Shown: in pieces, positions 23,190 through 35,517 of the stretch
Layout: each line of letters begins with the position of its first letter
Position numbering within the stretch: position 1 is the first letter of the stretch
From: Yamagishiella unicocca
Lineage: Eukaryota; Chlorophyta; Chlorophyceae; Chlamydomonadales; Volvocaceae
Reading direction: 5' to 3'
Assembly (NCBI GenBank): GCA_003116995.1
Contig: BDSL01000086.1
Span: 124,001-188,000, forward strand
Length of the DNA stretch: 64,000 nucleotides
Position numbers and translations under genes: made by a program
Notes under the pieces: model-generated
Told to the model about the DNA's origin: nothing
The model's database searches: none
Seen by the model: the letters and a program-made list of their open reading frames with translations, nothing else

Positions 23190-26100
23190 TTACTGTGCGG
23201 CGGTACGCTCCCACACGGCCCAGTCCCGGCCGGCCATCACAAAGGTCCAGCCGTCGGCCTCCGCCGGCAGCAGCGACCCCAGGTCACCTCGCGGACCCAG
23301 CTTAACGATGACGCTGGCGGCGGTGGCGGCGGCGGTGGGCGCGGTAGAGGTTCGAAGCGGGGTTAGTTTCGTGGAAACGGAGCGGGGGGGGGGGGTGAAT
23401 CAGTCCGTAAGGAAGCACCGTGAATGGAAATAGGGGTGATGGTGCGATGGGGCGGGTAGGGGATGGGGTCGCACTGGCCGGACGAGGACGCGGGGGAGGA
23501 GGGTGTGGAGGGGGCCGATGATGATGAGGGGGCGGCGACCCCTTCAGCCCTCGATCTGCTCCACCACCTCCCTTGTCCGCATACACGTGGCTGTCCTCTC
23601 TGGGAAGCTGCCCTGGTCCTCCCTTGCTGCCCTCATACCCCCTGGTCCTGCCTTGCTGCCCTCATACCCCCTGGTCCTCCCTTGCTACCCTCATACCCCC
23701 TGGTCCTCCCTTGCTGCCCTCATACCCCCTGGTCCTCCCTTGCTACCCTCATACCTCCTGGTCCTCCCTTGCTACCCTCATACCCCCTGGTCCTCCCTTG
23801 CTACCCTCATACCCCCCTTACCCTCCGCTGCTGCCCGCCCACCTTCCCCTCTCCTACCCCCACACATGCCCTCCTCTCCCGCCCACCTGCCCCCGATCCG
23901 CGCCATGTACAGGTCATGCTCCACGACCAGCACCTCCAGGGTGCTGTCCGCTACGATGCCCGCCCGCCGCCTCAGAGCCGCCAGACCCGTGATCTCCTTG
24001 CGCAGGTCGTCACCCCAGGTGAAGAGGTGGTCCCAGAAGATGCACGGAATGCCTGCGAGCAGGCATCAGTGGCAGACAGGAAGACGATTAGCATGGTGGG
24101 CGAGGGAGGAGGTGGCGGAGGGACTAGAAGTTAGGGTGGTGTGTGCCTCGGGCTGGGGTGCCGACCTGCACGCCAAGTAAGGGCGCCTCAAGTTGGCCTT
24201 CGTACCCTCCTGTCAGCGCCCCGACCTCCGAGCCGGCGACCCACCCACCAGACCGAAACCCACCCACCCGGACCCTCTTCCCATGTCCCAAACACGCGTT
24301 TCTTCGCGCCCCACCCACCTGGGTGAGTCAGGATGTAAGCGTAGCCTAGCCCAACGAAGTCTGAGGGGAAGGGCCAGTGCTGCTGCGTGCTACCCGTGTC
24401 GTGGTTCTCCAGGAACGTGACCGTCTTGCCCGGCCACCAGCCCAGCAGACCGGGCGCCTTGCCCTGCGGCGAGTAATGAAGGCCCAGAGTGGACAGTTGG
24501 GGCCATTTGGGGTCAAACTGGGGCCATTTGGGTCTTTTTACATCGACTTGGGTAGGGTCGATTTGGGTCGATTAGATCCGATTTGGGTCATCCGTGTCGA
24601 TTTGGACAACGCGCCCCGGCCTGTTGAGTAGAGTTGAGTTCGTTACAGACGTAAGGCCCGAAGGCCCTGACCGGCCTGTGCGGCTCCGTGGCCCTGTACG
24701 GCAGTCGGATCGCGCACCTGTCCGTCTCGCAGTCTGTCGAACTGGCAGTTCTTGGCGGCCTCCTGGAGGACCGACTTGGTGGGGAAGTCGAAGGCGCAGC
24801 ACCTGCGGGGGAGCGGGCGCGCGGAAGAAAGAGGTTAGTGTACGGCGTCGAGGCTGCAGGGCGAGGCGTACAGCCGGCAGGGACGCACATCGTCGGCGGG
24901 AGTGCAGTTACTAGGGTGGGGGTGGGGCCAGGGAGGGCGGAGGGTGGTGTAGGCGTCTCCGGCCCCGCCCTCAACGCCCTGCCTCCCTACACCCCACCTC
25001 TACACCCCACGTCCCACGTGTCGGTGTACTCGTTCCCCTCGCTGCCCCACCCACCTCTCGCCGTTACCCTTGATCCAGTCGCACAGCGCCTGCCTGGGCC
25101 CGTCCTGGTTGTAGTCCAGGTCGGAGCCGTTCCACACCGCATCTAGGGGCAGGCGGCAGGTTGGGGCAGGGCAGCAAGCCCGGTCAGCGGCAGCTGGTGG
25201 GGGATCGGCTGTAACGGGTGGCGGACAGCCGGGGTAGCGGAATGTCCGTTCCCGCTGCAGTGCAGTGCCGCTTCAATGAGGGCGCTACAGGGAGGGGCGC
25301 TACAGGGAGGGCCGCGCCTCCCAACAAACCTCCCCGTGCGCAGCAGCAACGCCCGAGCCTGCCCCGGCAGCAGCGCAACATCACCCACGTTGCGCCGACC
25401 CATGGGTCTCACCAGTCCACAACTCGCCCACGTTGAGCGCCTCCGCGCCGGTGCTGGCGTCCACGTACTCGGTGATGTAGTTGGCGCCGAAGCTGCGCCG
25501 CTCCGGGGAGCGATGCCGAGGGCAGTGCGGGGCGCAGCGGGTTCAGTAGGATGGCGGCGGAAGGGCCGATAGGGGCGGAAGGGCCGATAGGGGCGGAAGG
25601 GCCGATAGGGGCGGAAGGGCCGATATGGGCGGCGGGGCCGACCCAGGCTCCGTCCACAGTCTCCCGCCACCCCGCCGTCCTCCTTTGTTTCCCCACCCGG
25701 GGGCCTCACCCCCGCACGTAGTCGAAGCGCCAGCCCTGGAACCCGATGTCCCGCTGCAGCCAGCCCAGCCAGTCCTTGAGCGCGGCCCGGAGGTCGGGGT
25801 TGGTGTGGTCCAGGTCGGGAGCAGCGGGGTAGTCGTCGCCTGGAGGCGGAGGAGGAAGGGGGAGGGGGTGGCGACGGGACCCGCGTGCACGATGTGGTGG
25901 AATAAGGTTTGCGTTCACGTTTGGTGTGCACGTAGGGGAGCACGGTTTGCTGGCTGGCTGCACGAGCGGCAGGGTTTCGAGGAAGACCCCTGGATGCCCG
26001 AAAAACAACCGTTTAGAACAGACGTTTTGATATGCATGCTGGAGAACTGGGTTGGGGATACTAAAGCCGAAGGTCGTAATATGACCTTTGGCGGCTAAGC

Positions 26101-28287
26101 TAAAGCGGCAGGGTGTGGACCGCGGCTGGCTGCTGCGTCCGTGACATCGCTATGCCCCACCTGCCACCAATCCACTCCACCAGGCCACTCCCTCCTCCGC
26201 TTCACCACATGCCCTCCTCGTCCCACGCCCTGCTCCCATGTCCTCCGGCCCCAGCCAGGTCACGCAGCGGCGCGACAAACAGCACGATCACCGCGTCCGC
26301 AGCATAGCGGTGCAGCGTGCGAGGACTGGGTTGCAGCGGCGGTCACTGCGGCTATCTGCGCTGCCCTGGTAGTCTGGCTACTGCCCCGGGCGCCCACCTG
26401 TGTCCTTGTTGCCCGTTCCGTTGAAGACGGGGTCATCGCCGGTGATGGCCCAGCGGCCCCAGTCGATGCTGGCACCCTGCGGCGGGGGGGGCCGGGGGCG
26501 GGGCCGGGGGCATGAGAGGCGGGGCAGTAGCCTCGGAGGGGCGCCCTAGCTGCGACCGACAACTCCCCTCACAGCGCCAACAAATGGCCTGCTGCCTTCA
26601 CACGCAATCCAAACCCGCGGCGGCAGTGCCCTTGTGCCCCTTGTGTCTCCTCATGGCCCCCTCACGTCCTGCTGCCCTCCCCCGCCCTCACCACGTGGTC
26701 GACCTTGTCCTGGAAGTTATTGTACACTCCGTCCTCCTTCTCGTCAGCACACCTGTACGGCGCAACAGCAGCATGATGAGTCGACAACCAGTGAGTGTCA
26801 TGGCGTTCCGGGTAACCTAGTGGATGCACCACTGCAACTTCCGCCCCTCCCCGCCCCCCTCTCCCCTACCCCTCCGCCTCAGATACACAGTATACCCCGC
26901 TCCCCTAACCCCCGCCCGCCCCCCCAGCGCACCTGTGGTTGATGACGATGTCCGCAATCGGTGTGACACCCGCGTCCCGCAGAGCCGCAGTGAGCTCCTT
27001 CAGCTGGTCCTCGTTGCCGTACTTGCTTTCAAGGTCGTACAGTTGCCCGGGTAGGTAACCCTGGTGGGGGAGGGAGGCAGGTCGAGCAACAGCAGAGGGG
27101 TTCGATGCGGCCAGCATCGCTACCACCACAAGCAACTACCTTAACTACCAGTAACCACCACCACCACCACCACCTTGGCGGCCAGTGTAGTGTGACCAGG
27201 GGTCGCCCGTCTCAAAGCGGACACCACCTCAGCTCGGGCCGGGTCTGCAATGTATTTATCCAACTCCGCATGTGGGCCTTACGGTTGTGGTAATGGGGGT
27301 CAGGGCCCCCCTGCCTCCCGCATACAACCACCGCACCAACCACCCTGAAGCCCTAAGCCATAAACCCTGCGACCCTACCTGGTGTGCGACGCTATGTGAT
27401 GGCGGAGGCAGCCACAGGTGGGTGACGCCGGCCGCCTGTGACCCGGGTAGGCGGGCACGATGCGATGTGGGTCGGGGCCGTATGTGGCAAAGACGCAGGG
27501 CGCGTAGGAGGTGGGTCCTTAGCCCCAGCAGCAGCAGCAGCAGCGGCAGCAGCCAGGTCGAGTCATCACGTGCACCGCACCTTTATGTCGGCGATGTGGT
27601 CCTTCACCACGCCGTACCAGTTGCCCTTGCCATTGCTCCAGGAGTCCCACGCAAAGCCTGTCGGAGGTAAGCGGGGTGGGGGCGGGGGTCAGGGTGAGGG
27701 CGGTGGACGGGTCGGGGTCGGGGGCCCTCTAGTACCCGGGCATCGAGGAGACATCCCCACACTGGCCTACGCCGTCCCCCCAGCTGCACTAGGAGCCACA
27801 GGCGCCGAGGCAGTCCTGCCCGGCTGGGATGGTGGTGGGGTGGTGGTGGGGCGCAGAGCTAGGCGGAGTGGCCTCGAAGCCACACGGTGCCGGGAGAGGC
27901 CTAGGATACCGATAGTAGGGTACGACTCCCGATGCCCGCGGGCGGGCAGTTGCGCAGTCGGAAGCAGCAGTCAGAAGAGAACCTTCATGGCGACGGACGG
28001 GGTCGTGGAGGAGGTGGCCACGGTGTGCAACAGAGCGAGGGAGCGCATCGGAACCCACCTTGCAGCATCAGCGCGGAGCTGTACCCTTGGCTAGGAGGGC
28101 TGGACGCCGGCGCGGGCGCTGGGATGGACTGAACGCTGGCAGCAGCAGCGGTGTCGGAAGCGGCAACGAAGGGTGGAGATTGCGCCCGAACAACCAAGCG
28201 GCGGGAAGCAGGTGCCAGCGGTCGCAGGCATCGGACGCCGCGCGCCGAGGCCGTGCTGCCCGCAGCTTTAACAGGATGCCGCTGCAT
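23190..28287 (-). CDS. Alpha-amylase (GH13), probably plastid-targeted
   Basis: Thirteen exons, all in phase: 28059-28287, 27581-27657, 27379-27435, 26933-27060, 26692-26752, 26398-26476, 25710-25839, 25413-25492, 25055-25142, 24718-24802, 24319-24463, 23887-24052 and 23190-23313; 482 residues. It cleaves internal alpha-1,4 bonds of starch. GH13 regions are clear: [12 protein letters not shown] at the first beta strand, ADIVINHR (region I), GWRFDYVRG with the nucleophile Asp (region II), NVGELW with the acid/base Glu (region III) and ENHDTGSTQ with the third Asp (region IV). The C-terminal plant-amylase beta domain ends [12 protein letters not shown]. The first about 60 residues are Ser/Ala/Arg-rich with few acidic residues and look like a chloroplast transit peptide, which fits starch turnover in the plastid. 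Several introns carry minisatellites. Confidence 0.95.
23610..23813. repeat. 29-bp minisatellite, seven copies, in the last amylase intron
   Basis: Seven copies of a unit containing CCTGGTCCTCCCTTGCTGCC, alternating GCTGCC and GCTACC variants, lie between the exons at 23887-24052 and 23190-23313. Confidence 0.95.
25561..25632. repeat. 18-bp minisatellite, four copies, in an amylase intron
   Basis: Four tandem copies of AAGGGCCGATAGGGGCGG (last one diverged) lie in the intron between exons 25710-25839 and 25413-25492. Confidence 0.9.
25971..26016 (-). repeat. Short intronic repeat family, copy 1
   Basis: The minus strand reads TAAACGG, a T-rich stretch, then CGGGCATCCAGGGGTCTTCC and TCGAAACCC. 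The same order of blocks occurs at 37676-37718 and 61184-61224. This copy lies in an amylase intron on the gene's sense strand. Confidence 0.75.
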
Positions 28288-30520
28288 TATAGGTATCCCT
28301 GTTTGGTGAGGCAAACAGGTAATGGGCAGTGTGATTAAGGAGGTAAACGCAGGCGCTTGCGAGGGCCACGGCGACTGCCATCGGTTAGCACGCGCGCATA
28401 CCGGGGGAACGCGACAGGAATCGAACGACACGCAAAGTTGAGCCACAAAGTCACATTAAACTCCCGCAGAAGAGGACGGACATCGCGGGAAGGGACGCCA
28501 CCCGAAACATAGCGCATTGGAACCCAGGTCCCTATCAGCTAGCGCCGAGAACGTGAGGACTCAGTGCCTACCAATGTAAGAGGTAAAGACCGTGTCGGGT
28601 GATGTATAACTTAGGCAGCCCTACAACTTTCCGAAGTACTTGAACTGCGGTTGATTGTGTCTGTGCACTTGTGCCGAAGTTGCTGAGCCACTAAATTCAG
28701 CTGCATAAATAGCCAGTTTGTATTATGCCACGCAGGATGATAGCTTCACGCGACTCCTACGCACTGGAGGGCAAAGAGCGATCCCGTAAGAAGTTCCTAG
28801 CCAAGGACGAGATACGGTACGAACGAAACGCCAATGGTAGCAGCTGTGATACGCAGAACGTGAACAGATCATACTACTTGCTCTCTATCATACATGGCTT
28901 AGCAGAGAGGGGTGACTTGGGACAACGGGAACGTAACGCTTCACGTACCCCTACCTGCGTAGGGTGAACACCACAGCCGGGCTGGATTTAGAGAGAAGCG
29001 TCATAGCCAATTAATGTAACACACATCATGTACCTCCATGCATCCATTTCCTCTGTGCAAAATTCCTTAAGCGGTTGGCGCCGGGCATACCATTAAGCGG
29101 TTGGCGCCGTATGTATGCGATGAGAGGCCAGCAGTGGTCAGCAGCCAAGCAACACAAATAACGTGGAGTCATACGCTTTGGATTTCTGAGGGCCGCCTGA
29201 CGTTAAATACCAGTCCAAACGGTCGCTCTCGGGAGTCGGTTGCTGCGAGTTGCTGCAGGTTCCGCCACACTTCACGACTGCCATTCTCTCGTTTCGAGAC
29301 CTCGCGCTGAGTACAGCCGTCTGCAAGGCTCATGCCCATGCTTCTCGAACACCACTTGCGCACGTCCCAGAGGGTCAACGAATCGCTGGCCAGACGTCAC
29401 CAGACGTCACCAGACGCCACCAGACGTCGCCAGGTCTGTGCAGCATTCTCGTGGCCGTGAGCACCATTGCCCGTGCTGACCTGTTGTGGAGTTTCGTTCC
29501 GCTTTGCAACGTGGAGGGTTAGGACGTAAAGCGGTTAAGGAGCGTAAATCTAAGTACGACAATTGGTGAGCTGTTATTTGGGCGGTGCCACTCTAGGTTT
29601 TTTTTCTCTCACTGCATCAGACAATGGAATGACGGCTCCAACCTCACATGACCCGTCAAACCGAAACCTATGAGATGATATCCATGACAGGTATCCGGCG
29701 TATCCCTTAACCCAACGTGCACGGGTGTCGGATGGGGTAGGCCTCCTGGCAGGCAGGGGTGTGTGCACGTGAATTCTTCCATGGCCATTATCACGCGCAC
29801 CTAGTGGGTTTATACAAAAATTATGTCAAAAGGCCATTATCACAACACCTAGTGGATCAGCATGTGTCATCGTCAAGTCTGGTTGTAACTGACGACAACG
29901 CAGAAGCGTGGCTCTTCGTATGTGCGCACTTGGACAGGCAGGCACGCAGGACCTGGTAGGTAATGCGGCTCGGTGTAGCCTGCTCTACACTTCTCCGTAA
30001 TTTAAGCATAATGCCAAGCCGGGCAGCGACAAACTGAACACCTAGGCGAGAAGGACCCAGGGGACCGTGGCCATGAAACGACTTTTATGTGTACCGGAAG
30101 TTAATTACAGTTCAATAACAGCTCTGACTACTATAATGACAAAGCGCTAGATCAAATAACCAAAATGCTCCCATTTGAGACCTTGACAGACAAACGCAGG
30201 TTTGTCAGTTCCACGACTACCTTCGCGTGATACTTTACTCCGAAGAATGATTGTCACCTTTCCTCACATTGGATCAACACTGTCCTCTAGTCCATGACAT
30301 TATCCTAGCCCGCAAGCCCGCAAGTTAAATTGTTGTTTCGAGGGCTGTCAAGAAGCCCAATTCCTCCATACCCAGACGCAAATCTAGTTGCTTCTTCAGG
30401 GCCCAATACCGCACGACTAAGCCTTCGTGACGGCTGCGATGGTTGACTTCGTCCGGTGTCTTTGGAACTGAGGGAGGCAGGGGCGCAGAAAGGACGCGCC
30501 CCTCCAGCGTGTCAATTAGG
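28288..30520. other. Intergenic region between amylase and gamma-SNAP
   Basis: About 2.2 kb with no supported gene. It contains small direct repeats: GCGGTTGGCGCCG twice at 29070-29108; an 11-bp CCAGACGTCAC unit about four times at 29389-29430; and GGCCATTATCAC..CACCTAGTGG twice (29783 and 29832). Promoters of the two divergent genes should lie at the two ends. Confidence 0.45.
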
Positions 30521-32579
30521 ATGAATGCACTGGGGAAGGACAGGACGGAAGCCATGGAGAAGGAGGCAAAAGATTTGCTGAAAAAAGCGAAGGGCCTGAC
30601 AGCGCCATCGCTACTCGAGTTGCGGTTCAAGCCGGACTGGGAGGCTGCCGCACCGATGCTAGATAAAGCAGCTTTACTTTACAAGGTACGTCTGGCAGGT
30701 GTTTGTAGCTGCCCATAAACAACAAACCCTCACCTGGCAATCCCGACCGCGAGTTCTGTCCCCGGCTAACGGGCACATGCGCCGACTGTCCCGGACGCAT
30801 AGCCTCTGGACTCCCATCAACGCCCACCTCCCCTTTCGCCATGTTCCTGCGGCTGTGCCATTGTTGCACAGCAAGTCGGAAATATTGATAAGGCCCTGGA
30901 GGCGTACGAGCGTGCCGCCCTGGCCCAGGAGCGGCTGGGGTCGCAGTGGCACGCCGCCAAGCACTACGAAGTTATCGCCGACCTGAGCCGGCGCCAAGAC
31001 AAGCCCAAGGACACCGCCCGCTACTTCAAGATGGCGGGCGACTTCTTCATGGAGTGCGGGAAGCCCACAGCGGGTGGGTGGGTGGCAGAGGGCCGCTGCA
31101 GGCGGTCACCGGTCGGGAGGGGAAGGGGCGGATGGCGAACGTGTGGGCTCGTGGCGGGCTGCGCGCAAGCTCATTGGCGATCTTCGGATTATGATGGTGG
31201 GTGTCCTCGGCGGGGTGAGTACTTGGCGGCGGCACCCCGCTTCCTGGGGGAGCTGGTCGCCTAACCGATGCCTTTTCCCCCGCTCACCCTGACACCGCAC
31301 CCCACTCTTTTCCACCGCCGCCCGCCCTTCTCTCCCCCGCCCTTTCACCCCGCTTACCCCGCCCTCCCGCCCCCCGCCCTTCCTCCCCCGGTCCAAAGCC
31401 TATGTACCAGCTACACTGGTGCTACACAGTTAACGTCGAGTAACCGGTCATTTTTCGTGTACCCCCCCCCCCCGGCAGCCGGCGAGTGCCTCACCCGGGG
31501 CGCTCGTGTGATGGAGGAGCTGGACGCCGAGGAGGCCATCAAGCTCTACTACGACGCGTTGGACGTGTACGAGAGCAGCGAGAAGGAGGCCTACTCGGTG
31601 GACTCGTTTCGCTCCGCCATCGCCTTCCTCGTGCGGCAGGAGAAGTGGGCGGACGCGGTGGAGGTGCAGATGCGCTTCGGGGCGGTATCGGACAAGGTCG
31701 GAGCCAAGTACTCCCAGAACAAGGCGTATCTTGGTGGGCGGACGGAGTCGAGGGTTTGGGGGAGGTGCAGTGGCGTGGGGGGCGCCGGACTGGTAGGTGA
31801 TCACGACCGCTGAGACACTGGGCGTGTTCGACCGCGCCGGGCGAGGGGTCTCATTGCGGGTGCACTGGCGTTACAGTCGTAACCGCTACCCGATCGATAC
31901 CTCTGCTACTTCCTTCCTTCCATGTTGCGGACAGCCGAGTGCGGGTGCGGGTCGTTGGCAGCAGCTGAGCTGGCAGTTGGAGCCCTTGCTCCATACCGGT
32001 ACCCACCCCAACCACCCTGATGCCACCACACGGCACCCATAGCGCAGGCCCGCCCCCTCCACCCTCTCTCCCTCAGGCGCCGTGGTGACGTGGCTGTGGG
32101 CCGGGGACGCGGAGAAGGCCTGGCTGACGTTTCAGGACGCCATGGCGGTGGAGGGATTCGCCAGCAGCGAGGAGGCCTTCGCGGCGGACGCGCTGTTCGA
32201 GGCGTACAGGTGGGCGCTGGGGGCGGGGCTGGGTGGAGCGAGACGGGGGTGCGGTTGGACCGGAAGCGGGAAGCAGTCCTGCATGCGGGTCTCCTCTCAC
32301 GACCCACTCCGGGCTCCACCTGCTGCCCCCTCCCCCCCCCCCTGCTGCCCCCTCCCCCGCAGGCGCAACGACGAGGAGGCCATCGCCTCAGTGGTCAAGT
32401 CCAAGCCGCTGTTCAAGCAGCTGGACCACCAAGTGGCCCGACTGGCCGTCAAGCTACCGGCGCCCGCCAGCAAGGTGCGCCGCATGGCGAGGAAGCTCAA
32501 GAAGATGATGTCGGAGCCGGAGGAGGAGGAGGAGGAGGAGGAGGAGGAGGGGGGAGGCGGAGAGGAGGGGCTACTGTGA
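30521..32579 (+). CDS. Gamma-SNAP (gamma-soluble NSF attachment protein)
   Basis: Five exons in phase: 30521-30685, 30872-31073, 31479-31733, 32077-32209 and 32363-32579; 323 residues from the first ATG or 312 from the in-frame ATG at 30554, which matches the family start better. The protein is all-helical with TPR-like repeats: NIDKALEAYERAALAQERLG, WHAAKHYEVIADLSRRQD, DTARYFKMAGDFFMECGK, DAEEAIKLYYDALDVYE and DAEKAWLTFQDAMAVEG. SNAPs recruit the ATPase NSF to SNARE complexes for disassembly after membrane fusion, and the pattern is gamma rather than alpha. The C-terminus has a run of ten Glu, a Gly patch, and ends in Leu-Leu; a terminal Leu is what alpha-SNAP uses to stimulate NSF. The gene converges on gluconokinase, with 318 bp between the stops. 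Confidence 0.92.
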
Positions 32580-32897
32580 GGTGGCGCTGGGTGAGCCGGC
32601 TGCTGGCAGGTGCCGAGAGGTGGAGAGGAGGGGGGCACAGACCACGTGTGGGTGGTCGGGGGAAGGGGGGGCCTGCTAGTTGCGGGTATTGGTGTGTGGG
32701 AGCGTAGCAGGAGGGTGGTGGAGGATGTTGTGTGACGAGGACGTGGGGGGGAGCGTCGCGCCAGCGGCAAGAGACGGCGATGCTGGTCGGGTCCCCGTCG
32801 GCAGCTGCTCGAGGGAGTGAGCGAGTGGTGTGCCATGCGTCGCCGCCCAGCCCGGCGATGCTGTCTGCTGGTGGTGGACACCCGTTGAGGATTGCAA
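32580..32897. other. Convergent 3' region of gamma-SNAP and gluconokinase
   Basis: The 318 bp between two facing stop codons must hold both 3' UTR ends. I do not see a TGTAA on either strand here, so the transcripts may overlap or use a variant signal. Confidence 0.4.
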
Positions 32898-33698
32898 CTA
32901 GGGATGCACCGGCGGCGGCGGCAGCAGCCGGGCCACCAGCTGGTCGACTGCGCTGTGCGGGTCAGGGAAGGGGGCGGTGGCGTCGCCGCCGCGGAGGTGC
33001 GCGAACAGCTCGTCATCAGAGTACGACAGCGCCGCCAGCTGTGAGCCCAGGAGGCTGGCCCGGAAGAAGTGGCCGCCAGCCCGCTCCCGCTCCGCCAGGC
33101 GGCGCCGCAGCTCCTCCTCAGCGGGCTCCAAGAGGACGAACGCGATACGACGGCGGCGCGTGCTGAGGGGGTGGGGGTGAGCCTGGCAGCCGGCTGCTGC
33201 GGCGTCATCTGGGTCAGCGGTGCCGTACGTCAGCATGTTGCGGTAGGCGGGCTTGAGGGCGGAGCAGGACACCACGAGGCGGTCCCCGAAGTCCAGGTGC
33301 TGCGGAGCACGTGATGGGTTCGCGGACAGGGTTGCGGTGGCAGCGGTGTGGGAAAGGGTGAGGAGGAAACCAACGCGACGTGGCTTCGTAGTGACATGGC
33401 TTCGCAGTGCAGACGTCCTAACTGCCGAATCTTCACTGTGAAAGTTTTGTTGCATGCTGAACTTTGCACATGCCTGTACTCCTACCTCTTTTATGCGCGA
33501 ATGAAGCGCCAAGAGCCAAGGAACTCGGTCCTCGTCGGTCAGCGGCACCCCGCTAGCCATCTTTGCAATATTCGCCAGAGGATGCACCGAATCCCCCTCT
33601 AAGAAGGAGCACCCTAGCCTTTCAGCCAGGAGCTTGCCCACCGTGCTCTTGCCGCAGCCGCTCACACCCATTACAACTATCACAAGTACGTCGGTCAT
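32898..33698 (-). CDS. Gluconokinase (GntK type)
   Basis: Two exons, 33486-33698 and 32898-33299, in phase; 204 residues. It phosphorylates gluconate to 6-phosphogluconate with ATP, feeding the oxidative pentose phosphate pathway. The Walker A motif is GVSGCGKST near residues 11-19. LEGDSVHP and GVPLTDEDRVPWL are the typical substrate-side motifs, VVSCSALKPAYR matches the family, and GGHFFRASLLGSQLAAL is the conserved lid region. An insertion of about 25 residues rich in Ala/Asp/His follows YGTADPD relative to bacterial GntK, which explains the longer than usual product (bacterial about 175). No clear targeting peptide is visible with this start; an upstream in-frame ATG at 33755 would add a short N-terminus. 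Confidence 0.92.
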   Translation of the reverse strand: MTDVLVIVVMGVSGCGKSTVGKLLAERLGCSFLEGDSVHPLANIAKMASGVPLTDEDRVPWLLALHSRIKEVGVQACAKFSMQQNFHSEDSAVRTSALRSHVTTKPRRVGFLLTLSHTAATATLSANPSRAPQHLDFGDRLVVSCSALKPAYRNMLTYGTADPDDAAAAGCQAHPHPLSTRRRRIAFVLLEPAEEELRRRLAERERAGGHFFRASLLGSQLAALSYSDDELFAHLRGGDATAPFPDPHSAVDQLVARLLPPPPVHP

Positions 33699-35517
33699 AT
33701 CACCTTTGCTACGATGAAATGTAAAATGGGCCCAGCGCACAGCAGAAGACGGCATTCAGCTCTTTGCGACGGTGGTTGGTACGGCAAATTCTCGCTTTCA
33801 TCTGCGGCTGACCCGTCAGCTTGTTAATGCAGCACATACAATTGAAGAAGCATGGCAGTATCATGTAGGACTGGGCGTAAGTGTAGCGCATCTGCAAATA
33901 CGCACATGCGAGCCCGCAGACGTTGCGACCCTGAAGCAAGTCTTGCCTATTCCGGCGCTCCGTTACACGTGGCGTCACGGCATGTATTCGTCCGCGCCTT
34001 ATCGGTGACCACAAGCTGGGAAGAATCGCAGGCAGGGAAGAATCGCGAGGGCAAGGCGGTGCGAGTGCTAGGGGAATCGCGAGGTGTGCCTGCGTGCGCT
34101 GGCGGGTGCTTGTTGTCCCCGGTGGGGTGCAGCCAAGTGCACAGCAGGGCACAGCGGGGAACTGGATGCCACCGTTCGCGGTCTGAGGGTTCCCGTGAGC
34201 CTCACGTCCAACACACATGACGATCACTCAGTAGCCGCCATGGGTGTGAGGGCCGTTGCGTCGAGAGGAGGACTCTGGCCTGGCACGAAGAGGAAAGCAA
34301 CATTACGCGGAACAAGCTTTCAACACGGCGGTTGGGGTGGTCTGCGTAGCGCAGCGTAGCGTAGCGGAGCGGCTAGGATGATGCGGCCGCTCCTGGCACA
34401 AGCCTCCCCTCTGGAGAGACAACGACATGGCCCACGACATGACGACCGCATTCGAGTACATGGCTTCGAGCAACGCACCCACCACCAACACCCACCACCA
34501 CAATTGAACGCGAGTCAACGCCGTTATTTTGGCCTCCAGCTTAGACCACCGGACTATCGTAATCCAAACATGACTCCACATATCACCCGTACCTACAAAA
34601 TGAACGATCCCCGCTTATTCGATTTGGTGCTTCGAATGCAAGCGGCGTTCTCGTGGTTGATAAGCTAAACCAATACCAGCAATATTTGTGGTGTTGGGGA
34701 GCAGCAGCTCCGTCCTGCACCACCGCAGCACCCCACACGCACGAATGCCCCCCCCCCAAAATGAACCAAGGAAATACCTCACACCTCACGCCTCACACAC
34801 ACTCCGCCTCTGGAAAACCGCAATCGGTGAGACGCCGATGTCGATGTATGTACAGGACGGTACGGTACGTGATCGAACTCCCTCACTTAGGCATTCTGGC
34901 CATAAGCAATGGTTCCCACCTAGCAGGCAGGAACGGAGTAGGTAAGGGCCTGCGTCGTCTGGCCCCACACGTCGTCACGGGTCCGGAGACCCAACCAAAC
35001 CCCGGCCCGCCTGATGCCGCTCCCCACGCTACGGACCGGACCTACGATTACCCAGCCCAGCCACCCCAACCACCCCAGCCGTCCCAGCCTGCCAGCGCCG
35101 CCGCGGTGACGGCATGGCGTCTCTGACCCCCCCCTTTGTGATCAGTTCCCAGAACCCAGGCAAACGCTCCCCCGCTCCTGGGTTGCTGTCGTACACCAAG
35201 GTCATACGCGCACAATTACAACCATCTCTCAGCTGCTCAGCGGGGGTAAGGAAACGAAGCACTCAGCCGCCACCAAACTCAACCCAGATGCGGTCAAAAA
35301 CCACGCACGTTACGCGCGAGATACCGTAACCTAGAAAATAGCCACCAGCGGCTATACCATATACCGCTTCGCCGCCGCCGCCTCAGCGCCACACGTCCAC
35401 CCGACAGCGCTGTCTCGCACGCACGAGCTGTCCGGGGTCTACCTCCCCTCCCGCCGCCTCAGCTGCCCAATGTTGCCGCTTGAAGTCCCCCCTACCCCAA
35501 CCTGCGGCTACACGCGA
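33699..35517. other. Intergenic region between gluconokinase and the triple-repeat protein gene
   Basis: About 1.8 kb with no supported gene. It includes a short AGCGTAGCG repeat near 34340-34370, and a TTACA at 35216-35220 that could be the poly(A) signal of the minus-strand gene to its right. Confidence 0.4.
35216..35220 (-). terminator. TGTAA (minus strand), candidate poly(A) signal of the triple-repeat gene
   Basis: TTACA on plus reads TGTAA on minus, about 300 bp after the stop at 35518. Position fits a 3' UTR. Confidence 0.4.

Noticed and set aside
23463..24180. Plus-strand ORFs over 220 codons across the amylase 3' exons
   Set aside because: They are created by the 29-bp intronic repeat and lie antisense to conserved amylase exons.
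28390..28550. A-box and B-box-like sequences on the minus strand (TAGCTGATAGGG, GTTCCAATGC, TTCGATTCC)
   Set aside because: No cloverleaf pairing, abnormal spacing, and no flanking duplication or tail, so neither a tRNA nor a SINE can be supported.
34860..34960. tRNA T-arm-like GAGTTCGATCAC on the minus strand
   Set aside because: The surrounding stems do not pair and no acceptor stem or terminator is present.
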